Assembly (NCBI GenBank): GCA_900184925.1
Contig: FXYJ02000001.1
Span: 517,598 to 581,597 of the forward strand
Direction of reading: 5' to 3'
Source of the DNA: Ruminococcaceae bacterium HV4-5-B5C
GTDB taxonomy: Bacteria; Bacillota; Clostridia; Oscillospirales; Acutalibacteraceae
DNA length: 64,000 nt
The notes below the pieces were generated by a model. That model searched no databases and was not told the origin of the DNA. It worked only from the letters and a program-made list of their open reading frames with translations. Within the stretch, counting starts at the first letter, position 1. Each line of letters opens with the position of its first letter. Below, one piece after another: positions 35,356 to 44,516 of this stretch. A program made the translations under genes and the position numbers.

Positions 35356-36363
35356 ATGAATACACTGCTACTTGCAGCTTCGGCACTGGTTTCCTTTGGG
35401 GTTACGGCCCTTCTGGGAATCTGGGTTGTGCCGTTTCTGCATAAGATCAATTTCGGCCAGACGATCCGGAACGAGGGGCCGGCGTGGCATAAGAAGAAAA
35501 ACGGAACACCGATTATGGGCGGCCTGATGTTCATTATCGGCATGGCCGCAGCGGTTGCCGTTTTTGTTCCGCTTTATTTCTCTCGGTCAGGTGAAAATCC
35601 GAACGTGATGCTGATGGGCATCAAGGTCGGCGGAGGCTTCCTGATGGCCTGCGGCTTTGGATTCATCGGCTTTCTGGATGATTATATCAAAGCCGTGAAA
35701 AAGAGGAATCTCGGTCTCAATGTGCGCCAGAAACTTCTGATGCAGTTCCTCGTTGCGGGCGCGTATCTGTATGCACTTTACCGCGCGGGGGGCGGAAGCC
35801 GCATGCTGGTACCGTTTGCGGGAAGCGTTGACTGGGGCGTCTGGTACTGGGTTATCTCCCTTTTCGGAATTGTGGGCATGGTAAACGCCGTAAATTTCAC
35901 CGACGGAATCGACGGTCTCAACGCATCCGTCACCTTCTTCGTCAGCATTACTTTCCTCGCAATTGCAGGCTACCTGCAGCTCGTTCCGGTCGGAATTTTT
36001 GCCGCGGCCGCAGCGGGAGGCTGCCTCGGTTTTCTGATCTGGAATTTCAACCCCGCGAAAGTCTTCATGGGCGATACCGGCTCGCTGTTCCTCGGAGGAA
36101 TTGTCTGTGCGCTTGGCTTTGCCCTGAATCTTCCGGTCCTGATCCTTCTGGCCGGGTTCGTTTATCTTGCCGAGATCCTGTCGGTTGTGCTGCAGGTGCT
36201 GTATTTTAAGGCGACACACGGCAAACGCCTTTTCAAGATGAGCCCGATTCATCATCATTTTGAGCTCTGCGGTTGGAGCGAGGTTAAAATCTGTGCGGTA
36301 TTCAGCTTTGTTACGATCCTGTGCGGCGTGGCTTCCGTTCTGCTTGTAGCTTTCGGTGTCTGA
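35356..36363 (+). CDS. mraY: Phospho-N-acetylmuramoyl-pentapeptide transferase MraY
   Basis: Membrane enzyme that moves phospho-MurNAc-pentapeptide onto undecaprenyl phosphate to make lipid I. The 335 residues form about ten helices. Family marks are KKNGTPTMGG-like KNGTPIMGG near residue 48, the DDYIK metal-binding aspartates near 111, NAVNFTDGIDGL near 178, FMGDTGSLFLGG near 237 and MSPIHHHFE near 295. The ATG has GGAAGAGAG upstream. It precedes ftsW/spoVE and murG, which use its product. Confidence 0.97.
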   Translation: MNTLLLAASALVSFGVTALLGIWVVPFLHKINFGQTIRNEGPAWHKKKNGTPIMGGLMFIIGMAAAVAVFVPLYFSRSGENPNVMLMGIKVGGGFLMACGFGFIGFLDDYIKAVKKRNLGLNVRQKLLMQFLVAGAYLYALYRAGGGSRMLVPFAGSVDWGVWYWVISLFGIVGMVNAVNFTDGIDGLNASVTFFVSITFLAIAGYLQLVPVGIFAAAAAGGCLGFLIWNFNPAKVFMGDTGSLFLGGIVCALGFALNLPVLILLAGFVYLAEILSVVLQVLYFKATHGKRLFKMSPIHHHFELCGWSEVKICAVFSFVTILCGVASVLLVAFGV

Positions 36364-36424
36364 TCTTTGTTCTGTTCATAGAGTTTCGCCTGCGTACATA
36401 CCCCGTTTAAAGGAGTGAAAAACA

Positions 36425-37618
36425 TTGACGAACGAATCCGCCGCGGAAAGACGCGCACCGGGATGGAGTGCGGACCGGGCTAAGGAGCAGCACCCCGGGA
36501 AAAAGCGGAAAAAATTCCGTGTTTTTTCCGCCCGCGCAGGCATGGACCTTCCGTTCTTTTTTCTTGTGATGACGCTGCTCGTCATCGGGCTTGTGATGCT
36601 GTTTTCCGCAAGCTATGCCTCTGCGGAATATACGCAGGGCGACAGCTACTATTTCATTAAAAGGCAGCTTGGTTTTGCAGTTCTCGGCGTTGCGGCAATG
36701 ATTGCGCTTTCTTTTTTCGATTACCATCATTTTCACAAGTTTGCATTTCCGATTCTTCTTATTTCAATTGCTCTTCTCGGGATTGTGCTTGTCCTGCCGG
36801 CACCGAGCGGCGTGCACCGGTGGATCGTACTCGGTCCGCTCGGGCAGTTTCAGCCCTCCGAAGTGGCAAAGCTTGCCGTGATTCTTATGTTTGCACATCT
36901 GATCTCGCTCAACTTCAGTAAAATGGATACGGTAAAAAGCGGAATTCTTCCGTATCTTCTGATTCTGCTGCCGGTCTGTGCGCTCCTTTTCAAGGAACCT
37001 CACGTTTCCGCCACCATTATTGTTCTGTTGCTCGGCGGCATTATGCTGTTTATCGGCGGCGTCAAGCTCCGCTGGTTTGTTGGGGCATTCGGCGCAATCG
37101 GCGCCGTAATGGTTTACCTCGTCGCCTTTTCCAAAAAGCTTAATTATACGGGCGGCCGCATAGAGGGCTGGCTCGATCCCTTTTCCACCTGGCAGACGCG
37201 CCAGTCGCTTTATGCCATCGGTTCCGGAGGGCTTCTGGGTGTCGGCATTGGCCAGTCCCGGCAGAAATACCTCTGGCTGCCTGAGCCGGAAAACGATTTT
37301 GTTTTCTCCGTCGTCTGCGAAGAACTTGGTTTTATCGGGGCGCTTATTGTCATCGCACTGTTTGTCATGCTGGTCTGGCGCGGAGTCTCCATTTCGCTGC
37401 GCGCAAAGGATAAATTCGGCATGCTGCTCGGCGTCGGTCTGGTTCTACAGGTTGGCCTTCAGGCGCTGCTGAACATTGCGGTTGTGACCAACACGATTCC
37501 GAACACCGGCATCAGCCTTCCGTTCTTTAGTTACGGAGGCACTTCTCTCGTCATCCTGCTGGCTGAAATGGGGATTGTCCTATCCATCTCACGAACGTCT
37601 TCCGCAGAAAAAACATAG
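36425..37618 (+). CDS. ftsW: FtsW/SpoVE lipid II polymerase (SEDS family)
   Basis: A 397-residue SEDS glycosyltransferase that polymerises lipid II and works with a class B PBP, here probably the SpoVD-like protein. About 45 charged residues precede ten helices. Family marks include HRWIVLGPLGQFQPSEVAKLAVI (near 135), KEPHVSATIIVLLLGGIMLFIGG and the late NIAVVTNTIPNTGISLPFFSYGG (near 350). The start is TTG at 36425 with AAAGGAGTG. By position (between mraY and murG) it could be the sporulation SpoVE or the vegetative FtsW; sequence alone does not decide. Confidence 0.93.
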   Translation: MTNESAAERRAPGWSADRAKEQHPGKKRKKFRVFSARAGMDLPFFFLVMTLLVIGLVMLFSASYASAEYTQGDSYYFIKRQLGFAVLGVAAMIALSFFDYHHFHKFAFPILLISIALLGIVLVLPAPSGVHRWIVLGPLGQFQPSEVAKLAVILMFAHLISLNFSKMDTVKSGILPYLLILLPVCALLFKEPHVSATIIVLLLGGIMLFIGGVKLRWFVGAFGAIGAVMVYLVAFSKKLNYTGGRIEGWLDPFSTWQTRQSLYAIGSGGLLGVGIGQSRQKYLWLPEPENDFVFSVVCEELGFIGALIVIALFVMLVWRGVSISLRAKDKFGMLLGVGLVLQVGLQALLNIAVVTNTIPNTGISLPFFSYGGTSLVILLAEMGIVLSISRTSSAEKT

Positions 37619-37635
37619 ATTGGAAGTTTTGCAGC

Positions 37636-38760
37636 ATGAAAGTTCTCTTTGCCGGCGGCGGTACCGCCGGACACATTAATCCCGCGCTTGCCGTAGCGGG
37701 GTATCTGCGTGAAAAGGAACCGGATGCGCAGATTCTTTATGTCGGCGCAAAGGGCGGCATGGAAGAACGGCTCGTTCCCGCCGCAGGTTTTTCGTTCCGG
37801 GGCATCACGGTAGCCGGGTTTCAGCGGAAGCTGAACTGGAACAATGTTAAGCGCAACGCCGCCGCTGCGGTTCATGTTTTCACGGCGAGCCGGGAAGCCC
37901 GCCGGATTATCCGGGAATTTCAGCCGGACCTTTGCATCGGAACGGGCGGTTATGTGGCGGGACCGGTAATCCGTGAGGCAATTAAGATGAAAATTCCCTC
38001 GCTGATCCATGAGCAGAATGCTTTTCCGGGCGTCACAAACAAGATGCTCTCAAAGCACGCCGACCGGACAATGCTCGCCGTTGCGGACGCGCAGAAGTAT
38101 CTTGCTCCGTCGGCCCGCTGTGTCCTGACGGGGAACCCGGTCCGGCAGGAGGTCATTCGGGCGGATCGGGAAGGGGCCAGGAAAAAGCTGAAACTTGACG
38201 GGCGCCCTGTGATCCTTTCATTCGGCGGGAGTCTCGGCGCAAGGACGATTAACGAGGCCGTTGCCGGACTTCTCACGGCCAGCGCGAAAACCGGCCGGTT
38301 TCAGCATATCCACGGCTACGGCCAGTGGGGAAAGTGGTTCCCCGGTCTCTTAAAAGAAAAGGGGATCGACCTTCACAAGCACCCGGAGTTTGACGTGCGG
38401 GAGTATATCGGCGATATGCCGGACTGCCTCGCGGCCGCCGATCTTGTTATCTGCCGCGCCGGAGCCATTACTCTCAGCGAACTGCAGGCACAGGGCCGCG
38501 CTTCCATTCTGATTCCTTCGCCGAACGTGGCGGAAAATCATCAGTACCACAACGCCATGGCAATGGTAAACCGCGGAGCGGCGGCAATCCTCGAGGAGAA
38601 AGACCTTACGCCGGAAACACTGTGCAGGAAGGTGGACGAACTGTTTGCGTCTCCCGAAACAATCCGTAAAATCGGGGAAAACGCAAAAAACATGGCCATT
38701 ACGGATGCAAATGCACGTATTTATAAGATAATGAAGGAAGTACTGGCCGAGCACTACTGA
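37636..38760 (+). CDS. murG: Lipid II synthase MurG
   Basis: Peripheral membrane glycosyltransferase that adds GlcNAc from UDP-GlcNAc to lipid I. The 374 residues have the N-terminal glycine-rich loop FAGGGTAGHINPALA near residue 5, the LIHEQNAFPG stretch near 131, the second G-loop SFGGSLGARTIN near 195 and the donor-site CRAGAITLSELQA near 275. Tight to ftsW (17 bases) and followed by murA. murD, which often lies before it, is absent. Confidence 0.97.
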   Translation: MKVLFAGGGTAGHINPALAVAGYLREKEPDAQILYVGAKGGMEERLVPAAGFSFRGITVAGFQRKLNWNNVKRNAAAAVHVFTASREARRIIREFQPDLCIGTGGYVAGPVIREAIKMKIPSLIHEQNAFPGVTNKMLSKHADRTMLAVADAQKYLAPSARCVLTGNPVRQEVIRADREGARKKLKLDGRPVILSFGGSLGARTINEAVAGLLTASAKTGRFQHIHGYGQWGKWFPGLLKEKGIDLHKHPEFDVREYIGDMPDCLAAADLVICRAGAITLSELQAQGRASILIPSPNVAENHQYHNAMAMVNRGAAAILEEKDLTPETLCRKVDELFASPETIRKIGENAKNMAITDANARIYKIMKEVLAEHY

Positions 38761-38833
38761 GTACCACCGGGCCTCCGTCACCGCAATGCCCCCAAAAGCA
38801 TAATATAGGGGCAGAACGTGTGGGGGTGCTGGT

Positions 38834-40087
38834 ATGTCGAAACTGTTGATTCGCGGGGCTCGTGAGCTCCGGGGCGAGGTACGGATACATGGAGCGAAAA
38901 ACAGCACATTGCCGCTGATGGCGGCGTCCCTTGTCTGCGGCGGGAAATGCTATTTACATAATTGCCCGTCGCTGTCGGATGTTGACACATCCGAGCGGAT
39001 TCTGCGCCATCTCGGATGCAGCGTGCAGCGTTCCGGCGGGGAAATTGTAATAGATCCTCTTTCCACGGAGCGGTGCGATATTCCGGACGATTTGATGCGT
39101 GAGATGCGCTCTTCCATCATTTTTCTGGGCGCGATTGTCGCACGGATGGGAAAAGCCGTTCTTTCTTACCCGGGCGGGTGTGAACTGGGGCCCCGGCCGA
39201 TTGATCTGCACCTTTCCGCGCTGAGGCGGATGGGCGTTGTAATCCGGGAAGACCACGGGCAGTTGAACTGCGTTGTTCCTGACGGCCTGCACGGCGCGGT
39301 GATCTCGCTGGCATTCCCGAGTGTCGGCGCGACGGAAAACATCCTGATCGCTGCTGTTGTTGCCCGGGGCACAACGGTGATCAACAATGCCGCGCGTGAG
39401 CCTGAAATCTGCGACCTGGCCGATTTTCTCAATTCCTGTGGGGCAAAAATCAGCGGAGCCGGGGAGAGCACGGTCACGGTGGAGGGGGTCGCGAGCATCT
39501 CGGGGTGCGAGCACCGCGTGATTCCGGACCGCATCGCGGCCGCAACGTATCTTGCCGCTGCAGCTGCCACCGGCAGTGCGCTTACCGTTGCCGATGTTGT
39601 TCCCCGTCATCTGGAACCGATCATTCCGGTGTTTGAAGAGAGCGGCTGCATTCTCCGTACAGATGGCGATAAAATGCAGATTTTGCCGCCTTCGCGGCTG
39701 CGCCGTGTCAAAAGCGTGCGCACCATGCCGTACCCGGGGTTTCCAACCGACGCGCAGGCGCCCATCATGGCAATGTTATGCGTTGCTGACGGAACAAGCA
39801 TATTTGTAGAAAACATCTTCGAGAGCCGGTATAAACACGTTGGGGAGCTTCTGCGGCTTGGGGCAAATATCAAGGTGGAAGGGCGCGTTGCCATCGTTGA
39901 CGGAGTGGAACAGCTTTCGGGGGCGCCTGTTGAGGCGACCGACCTGCGGGGAGGAGCTGCCCTTGTCGTGGCAGGTCTTGCGGCGTCGGGTGTGACGGAG
40001 ATAGGCGGGCTGAACCACCTTGACCGGGGATATGAAAATCTGGAAGGCAACCTCATAAGCCTCGGCGCGGATGTTACAAGAACCTGA
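38834..40087 (+). CDS. murA: UDP-N-acetylglucosamine 1-carboxyvinyltransferase MurA
   Basis: First committed enzyme of peptidoglycan synthesis; transfers enolpyruvate from PEP to UDP-GlcNAc. The 417 residues hold the early K-N-x-T-L-P-L-M-A-A motif, the fosfomycin-target cysteine C116 in YPGGCELGPRPIDLH, and FPTDAQAPIMAM near residue 300. With C116 present it should be fosfomycin-sensitive, by family knowledge. GGGGGTG lies before the ATG. It sits between murG and divIB, as the murA (murAA/murZ) copy does in several Firmicutes. Confidence 0.96.
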   Translation: MSKLLIRGARELRGEVRIHGAKNSTLPLMAASLVCGGKCYLHNCPSLSDVDTSERILRHLGCSVQRSGGEIVIDPLSTERCDIPDDLMREMRSSIIFLGAIVARMGKAVLSYPGGCELGPRPIDLHLSALRRMGVVIREDHGQLNCVVPDGLHGAVISLAFPSVGATENILIAAVVARGTTVINNAAREPEICDLADFLNSCGAKISGAGESTVTVEGVASISGCEHRVIPDRIAAATYLAAAAATGSALTVADVVPRHLEPIIPVFEESGCILRTDGDKMQILPPSRLRRVKSVRTMPYPGFPTDAQAPIMAMLCVADGTSIFVENIFESRYKHVGELLRLGANIKVEGRVAIVDGVEQLSGAPVEATDLRGGAALVVAGLAASGVTEIGGLNHLDRGYENLEGNLISLGADVTRT

Positions 40088-40111
40088 GTAGAGAATAAAG
40101 GGGGAAGAACA

Positions 40112-41008
40112 ATGCAAAGGGACGGCAGCGGAAACGGACGGTATTCCCCGCACGCTCAGGATGCGGGGAGAGACACCGCCCGGCAGATGCGTCCTAACCA
40201 GGACTTCTCCGATCAGGCGCGGGAGCGGGCCATACGCCGCCGGAAGCACCGTAAACATGTGCTGACGGCGTTTTACCTTTGCCTGTTTTTCGCGGTTCTC
40301 GGCACCGCGGCGGCGCTTTCGCTGACGGTGCTGTTCAAAATTACGGACATCAGCGTAGCCGGCACATCGCGGTACCAGCAGCAGCAGATTATCGCAGCCA
40401 GCGGCATCAAAACGGGGGACAACCTGTTTCTGGTCAGAACAAAAGAAGATGCGCAGAAAATCCGCCGCGCGCTGCCGTACCTCGGGTCGGTAAAGATTTC
40501 ACGAAAATTCCCGTCCGGGATTTCGATTGAGATCCGGGAGGCTATTCCGGCGGGGGCTGCCGCTTACGGGTCGGGCTTTGCGGTGATCGGCGAAGACGGC
40601 ACTGTGCTTGAGTCATCCTCAGCGGCGCCGGACGGATGTATGACGATTCAGGGACTGAAAATCAGCAAGGCCCAGCCCGGGGCGCCGATGCAGCTTTCCG
40701 ACAGCAAGCAGGAGAGCATTCTGCAGAGCACGCTGAGCGCCGTTGAAGCAAGCGGGCTGGGCAAAGTAACTTCGGCTGATTTTTCCCAGCCGTCGCGCAT
40801 CCTGCTGGTTTACGACAAACGGGTGACGATCAATCTGGGAACGGCCGCCGACCTTGGGTATAAGCTGAAATTTGCAAAAGAGCTTCTGAAAAGTAATATT
40901 AAGGCGACTGAGTCGGGCACGCTGAACATGTCGACGGCCGGGGACACGGACAAGGCGTATTTCGATCCGAGCTATGGGGTTCCGTCGTCGGCCGCTGCAA
41001 AAAAATAA
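40112..41008 (+). CDS. divIB: Cell division protein FtsQ/DivIB
   Basis: A 298-residue bitopic division protein. About 50 charged cytoplasmic residues precede one membrane helix (VLTAFYLCLFFAVLGTAAALSL, near 50-72). A POTRA domain follows (TDISVAGTSRYQQQQIIAASGI, then SVKISRKFPSGISIEIREA) and then the FtsQ beta domain. It works in a complex with FtsL and DivIC at the septum. AAAGGGGG precedes the ATG. The C-terminal tail of about 40 residues is low in motif content. Confidence 0.92.
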   Translation: MQRDGSGNGRYSPHAQDAGRDTARQMRPNQDFSDQARERAIRRRKHRKHVLTAFYLCLFFAVLGTAAALSLTVLFKITDISVAGTSRYQQQQIIAASGIKTGDNLFLVRTKEDAQKIRRALPYLGSVKISRKFPSGISIEIREAIPAGAAAYGSGFAVIGEDGTVLESSSAAPDGCMTIQGLKISKAQPGAPMQLSDSKQESILQSTLSAVEASGLGKVTSADFSQPSRILLVYDKRVTINLGTAADLGYKLKFAKELLKSNIKATESGTLNMSTAGDTDKAYFDPSYGVPSSAAAKK

Positions 41009-41040
41009 ACGGTTGCCCGGCGCTGAATCGGAAAAATGAA

Positions 41041-41068
41041 TTGAATTTGCCGGGGAATCGTGTATAAT
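41041..41068 (+). promoter_or_regulatory. Promoter of ftsZ
   Basis: TTGAAT (41041-41046), 16-base spacer and perfect TATAAT (41063-41068) in the 134-base gap before ftsZ, giving ftsZ its own transcript besides that of the dcw cluster. Confidence 0.72.
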
Positions 41069-41142
41069 TACAATTATAGGATTTTCAAGTATTCCCGTGC
41101 TTTTAAAAATAAACGTATCGAGATTAAGGGGGAAACGGCGCA

Positions 41143-42249
41143 ATGCCTTTTGAGATTGACAACGACTTCGATAATATTGTGCAGATAAAAGTGATCGGTG
41201 TCGGCGGCGGCGGCGGAAACGCGATTGACCGCATGGTGACGGCCGGTGTGCAGGGCGTTGAGTTTATCAGTGTAAATACGGACAAGCAGGCGTTGTACCG
41301 TTCCAAAGCAACGCAGAAAATACAGATCGGTGAAAAAGTGACGCACGGCAAGGGCGCAGGTTCCAAGCCGGAAACGGGCCAGAAGGCTGCCGACGAAAGC
41401 CGTGAAGCGATTGCTGCGGCAATCCGCGGGAGTGACATGGTCTTCATTACCGCCGGAATGGGCGGCGGCACGGGAACGGGCGCAGCCCCTACCGTTGCTG
41501 AGATTGCCCACGATATGGGTATCCTGACCGTCGGCATTGTCACAAAGCCGTTCGAATTCGAAGGTCGCCGCCGTATGGAACAGGCCGAAGGCGGCATTAC
41601 CGCCCTCAAGGAGCATGTGGATTCCCTCGTGGTAATCCCGAATGAGCGTCTCAAGCTTGTCAGCGAACAGCGCATTACTCTGCTCAATGCATTCTCGGTT
41701 GCTGACGACGTCCTGCGCCAGGGCGTGCAGAGCATTTCCGACCTGATCAAGCTGCCGGGTCTTGTCAACCTCGACTTTGCGGACGTGACTGCCGTCATGA
41801 AAGATGCTGGTTACGCACACATGGGCGTCGGACGTGCCTCAGGTAAGGATAAGGCGGAGGAAGCGGCAAAGATGGCGATTTCCAGCCCGCTGCTCGAGAC
41901 TTCCATCAACGGCGCGAAGGGTGTCATTATCAATATCACCTCTTCCCCGGACATTGGTCTTGATGAAATGGAAGCGGCGTCTTCCATGATTTCGAAGCAG
42001 GCACACGAAGATGCGAATATTATCTGGGGTGCCGCATTCGACGAAAACATGGACGACGAAATGAGCGTTACGGTTATTGCCACAGGCTTCCCCACAACAG
42101 ATGTTGAGGAGTCAGCTACGGTGCGCAAACCGCAGGAGAAAACGGAGTCTGCGTCCCGGCCGGAAGCTTCAGTATCCGCTGCAAAGACGGAAGTCGCCGT
42201 CGAAGACGATTTTACCGACATCATGCAGATTTTCAGCCGCAAAAGCTAA
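41143..42249 (+). CDS. ftsZ: Cell division protein FtsZ
   Basis: Tubulin-like GTPase that forms the division ring. The 368 residues show [13 protein letters not shown] near 18, the tubulin signature [10 protein letters not shown] near 107-116, the [12 protein letters not shown]7 loop near 207 and an Ala/Glu/Lys-rich linker ending in a short conserved tail ([14 protein letters not shown]) for partner binding. AAGGGGGAAA lies before the ATG. ftsA, usually next to it, is missing here; SepF or a distant FtsA must anchor it. Confidence 0.98.
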   Translation: MPFEIDNDFDNIVQIKVIGVGGGGGNAIDRMVTAGVQGVEFISVNTDKQALYRSKATQKIQIGEKVTHGKGAGSKPETGQKAADESREAIAAAIRGSDMVFITAGMGGGTGTGAAPTVAEIAHDMGILTVGIVTKPFEFEGRRRMEQAEGGITALKEHVDSLVVIPNERLKLVSEQRITLLNAFSVADDVLRQGVQSISDLIKLPGLVNLDFADVTAVMKDAGYAHMGVGRASGKDKAEEAAKMAISSPLLETSINGAKGVIINITSSPDIGLDEMEAASSMISKQAHEDANIIWGAAFDENMDDEMSVTVIATGFPTTDVEESATVRKPQEKTESASRPEASVSAAKTEVAVEDDFTDIMQIFSRKS

Positions 42250-42319
42250 ATTCACCGTTTTGTCCCCCAAAATTGTGAGTAATACGAAAAATATTCCCTG
42301 AGAGGAAGATCCTTCTTTC

Positions 42320-42350
42320 TGCGGAGCGGCAAAGCTGCTCCGCTTTTTTT
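42320..42350 (+). terminator. Terminator after ftsZ
   Basis: GCGGAGC (42321-42327) and GCTCCGC (42337-42343) with an inner GC pair and AAA loop, then seven T. Confidence 0.92.
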
Positions 42351-42375
42351 ACCATTCATTTTTACTTAAGTAAAA

Positions 42376-42425
42376 CAATGCCCTGTAAACAGACAGTGCC
42401 TTTTCTGTCTGCTTACAGGGCATTG
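42376..42425. repeat. 50-base near-perfect palindrome
   Basis: CAATGCCCTGTAA pairs with TTACAGGGCATTG at the outer ends and CAGACAG with CTGTCTG inside, with a single A/C mismatch and an 8-base TGCCTTTT loop: 20 of 21 positions pair. It has no T run on the plus strand, and on the minus strand it is followed by A/T-rich DNA, so it might end the nagA transcript. It could also be a remnant of a small mobile repeat. Confidence 0.8.
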
Positions 42426-42672
42426 CTCAATTTTAAGCTTGATGGCTCTGCAGAGGGCCCATATCTTCGCTGAAGGGGTCCCGTACCCGTTGTGAAAACA
42501 GTGAGGTCTTCGCGCAGGAGGCAAATCGCGCCGAGGACTTTCTCTATCCGATAAACCCGTGACCTTTTGCGTCCTTAATGTTCTGCAGTTCCAGCTTTGT
42601 GCTGGGCGAAAGTTCGCTTACCGGATAAAGATGATATACGGAATCCTTCCACTAATGATATCGTATAGGAGT
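42426..42672. other. Non-coding or eroded stretch downstream of nagA
   Basis: No full-length frame here on either strand. On the minus strand short open runs in shifting frames continue from nagA (for example residues ELSPSTKLELQNIKDAKGHGF, read from about 42615 to 42550), broken by stops. This could be a decayed gene that once followed nagA; I cannot name the family. Confidence 0.35.
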
Positions 42673-43818
42673 TCACGAAATCACGGCGCATCCACCAATC
42701 AATACCTGTTTCACGTTTAATTCACCGTCAAGCAAGAGCAGATCAGCACGTTTGCCGATTGTAATGCTCCCTACCTCTTTATCAATCCGCGCGACTTTAG
42801 CGGGATTAACGGTCGCTGCTTTTACTGCACTTTCAAGCGGAACACCAAATTCTACTGCACGCCGCAAACATGTTTGTAAATTGGTTGCGGAACCTGCTAT
42901 GGTGCCGTCCGCCAAAGTAGCTCTTCCGGATTTTACCGAAACTTTTTGTCCGCCGAGTTCGTAATCTCCGTCCGACATACCGCATGCGCTCATGGCATCG
43001 CTGATCAGCACAACCTTGTCGTCGCCAAACCAGCGAAAAATCGAGCGAACAGCAGAGGGATGAATATGAATTCCATCACAAATCAATTCGACGGTTGCGC
43101 CTATATCACTTGCAGCGCCGACCACACCAGGTTCGCGGTGCGCAAAGGCAGGCATGGCATTGAACAGGTGCGTCACATGAGAAGCACCGGCTTCAAAAGC
43201 CTTTATGGCAGTTTGATAGTCAGCCGTAGTGTGTGCGATGGAAACTGTTGTTTTCTTTGATGCGTGACGAATCAGCTCCATAGCATGAGGAAGCTCCGGT
43301 GCCAGATCCAACAGCTTAATATTATTTCCGGAAGCTTCCATTAATTTGTCAAACACACTGATGTCAGGATTAATTAAATATTTCTCCGCTTGTGCGCCTT
43401 TTTTTGCTTTTGAAAAGAAAGGCCCTTCCATATTTATGCCGCACAGATGAGCCCGGTCCTTTTTTGTGTCATCCGCTATTGTTTCACTTGCTACCCGAAA
43501 AACCCTTTGCAATTTTGGTTCATCCAAAGCCATAGACGCTGCGACAAATGAGGTAATACCGTTGGCTCCCAAATATTTTGCCATGGTTGCCATAGACTCT
43601 TCAGTACCGTCGCAAAAATCGCTCCCTGCGCAAGCATGAATATGAATATCAATTAATCCGGGCAATACGTACTGCCCGGCAGCGTCAATAACTTTTGTGT
43701 CCACCGGTGCATTGTTCGGTTCCGACAGCGCAGAAATCCTTCCATTTTCAACTTGTACATCCAGTTTCTGAAACGTATTTTGATTTGTAAATACCCAGCC
43801 GTTTTTAATCAGCATCAT
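42673..43818 (-). CDS. nagA: N-acetylglucosamine-6-phosphate deacetylase NagA
   Basis: Removes acetate from GlcNAc-6-phosphate, giving glucosamine-6-phosphate for glycolysis or wall recycling. The 381 residues are an amidohydrolase with the metal-binding GLIDIHIHACAG near residue 57, NMEGPF near 130, SIAHTTADY near 197, HLFNAMPAFAHREPG near 218 and ISDAMSACG near 275. The ATG at 43818 has GGGAG 5 bases upstream; ATG 43815 is next. Its codon use is clearly more A/T-rich than neighbouring genes. nagB and a GlcNAc transporter are not adjacent; an RpiR-regulator remnant lies just upstream. Confidence 0.93.
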   Translation of the reverse strand: MMLIKNGWVFTNQNTFQKLDVQVENGRISALSEPNNAPVDTKVIDAAGQYVLPGLIDIHIHACAGSDFCDGTEESMATMAKYLGANGITSFVAASMALDEPKLQRVFRVASETIADDTKKDRAHLCGINMEGPFFSKAKKGAQAEKYLINPDISVFDKLMEASGNNIKLLDLAPELPHAMELIRHASKKTTVSIAHTTADYQTAIKAFEAGASHVTHLFNAMPAFAHREPGVVGAASDIGATVELICDGIHIHPSAVRSIFRWFGDDKVVLISDAMSACGMSDGDYELGGQKVSVKSGRATLADGTIAGSATNLQTCLRRAVEFGVPLESAVKAATVNPAKVARIDKEVGSITIGKRADLLLLDGELNVKQVLIGGCAVIS

Positions 43819-43858
43819 ATCATCTCCCATTGGTTCCGGCGGTTTTATAACTTAGTGG

Positions 43859-44065
43859 TTATGGATTGTTTTGTAACTTAATTTTAGTTTTTACAAAGCC
43901 GAAAAACCGTGGTGCCGCCAACACCGCATTTTTCGCTGGATCAGTGATCGACATATACATGATATCACGCGGATGATGGAAAATAAAATCAGAAACTTTG
44001 TGTTCCGCTTTGGTGAATGATTTTTCACTGCCTTGAATTTTGACGAAAATATCATTGGATATCAT
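43859..44065 (-). pseudogene. Truncated, frameshifted RpiR-family regulator remnant
   Basis: About the first 40 residues read as an RpiR helix-turn-helix start (SFTKAEHKVSDFIFHHPRDI followed by MYMSITDPAKNA). The frame then slips: in the next frame the continuation GVGGTTVFRLCKN is what the family expects (AGVS-x-T-V-x-R-F/L-C-K), and it stops at once near 43884. The sugar-binding SIS domain is wholly missing. It lies 41 bases upstream of nagA on the same strand; RpiR regulators often control amino-sugar genes, so nagA has probably lost its old regulator. Confidence 0.75.
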
Positions 44066-44424
44066 TTTGAAGTCTCTCTTTCTGCAAATCCGATTTTTGC
44101 TAATAAATCATGCCTTGCAAACCTGCGAACCTGAAACGGTGTTCCCCTGACCGGCAGTGCTGATTAGAATTCAATCAAATTATCCAAGTACTGTTTCTAT
44201 AACAACCAGTTCCCATTACTGCAATGTTCAATAGAATCCCTCCTGACGCTACAAATGCACTGCTTTTTGCCCTCTTTAGAAGCGCGGAAAACGCTGAAAA
44301 ATTGAGCGGGAAGAGTGATTTTCGCGGCATGGGATGGGAAAAGTAAGAGATATCGTCACGGATTTTAATCAGGAACAGTTTTTCTAGGGAAATAATTCCC
44401 TGAAAACTCAAATCAAATTTTGTG
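44066..44424. other. Intergenic stretch with no recognisable gene
   Basis: About 360 A/T-richer bases. A 136-residue minus-strand frame (44585-44175) shows no family features and is not called. The only notable element is the repeat AGGGAA-ATAA-TTCCCT at 44386-44401, about 24 bases before the -35 of the next gene, which might be an operator. Confidence 0.5.
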
Positions 44425-44453
44425 TTGCAAGTATAATGTGAGCATGATATTAT
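44425..44453 (+). promoter_or_regulatory. Promoter of the acyl-CoA synthetase gene
   Basis: TTGCAA (44425-44430), 17-base spacer, TATTAT (44448-44453), 64 bases before the ATG. Confidence 0.7.
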
Positions 44454-44516
44454 ATAGTTATTAAAACCAGATGACACAAATATAATAACCATATAATGTA
44501 AAGGTGGATGATTATC

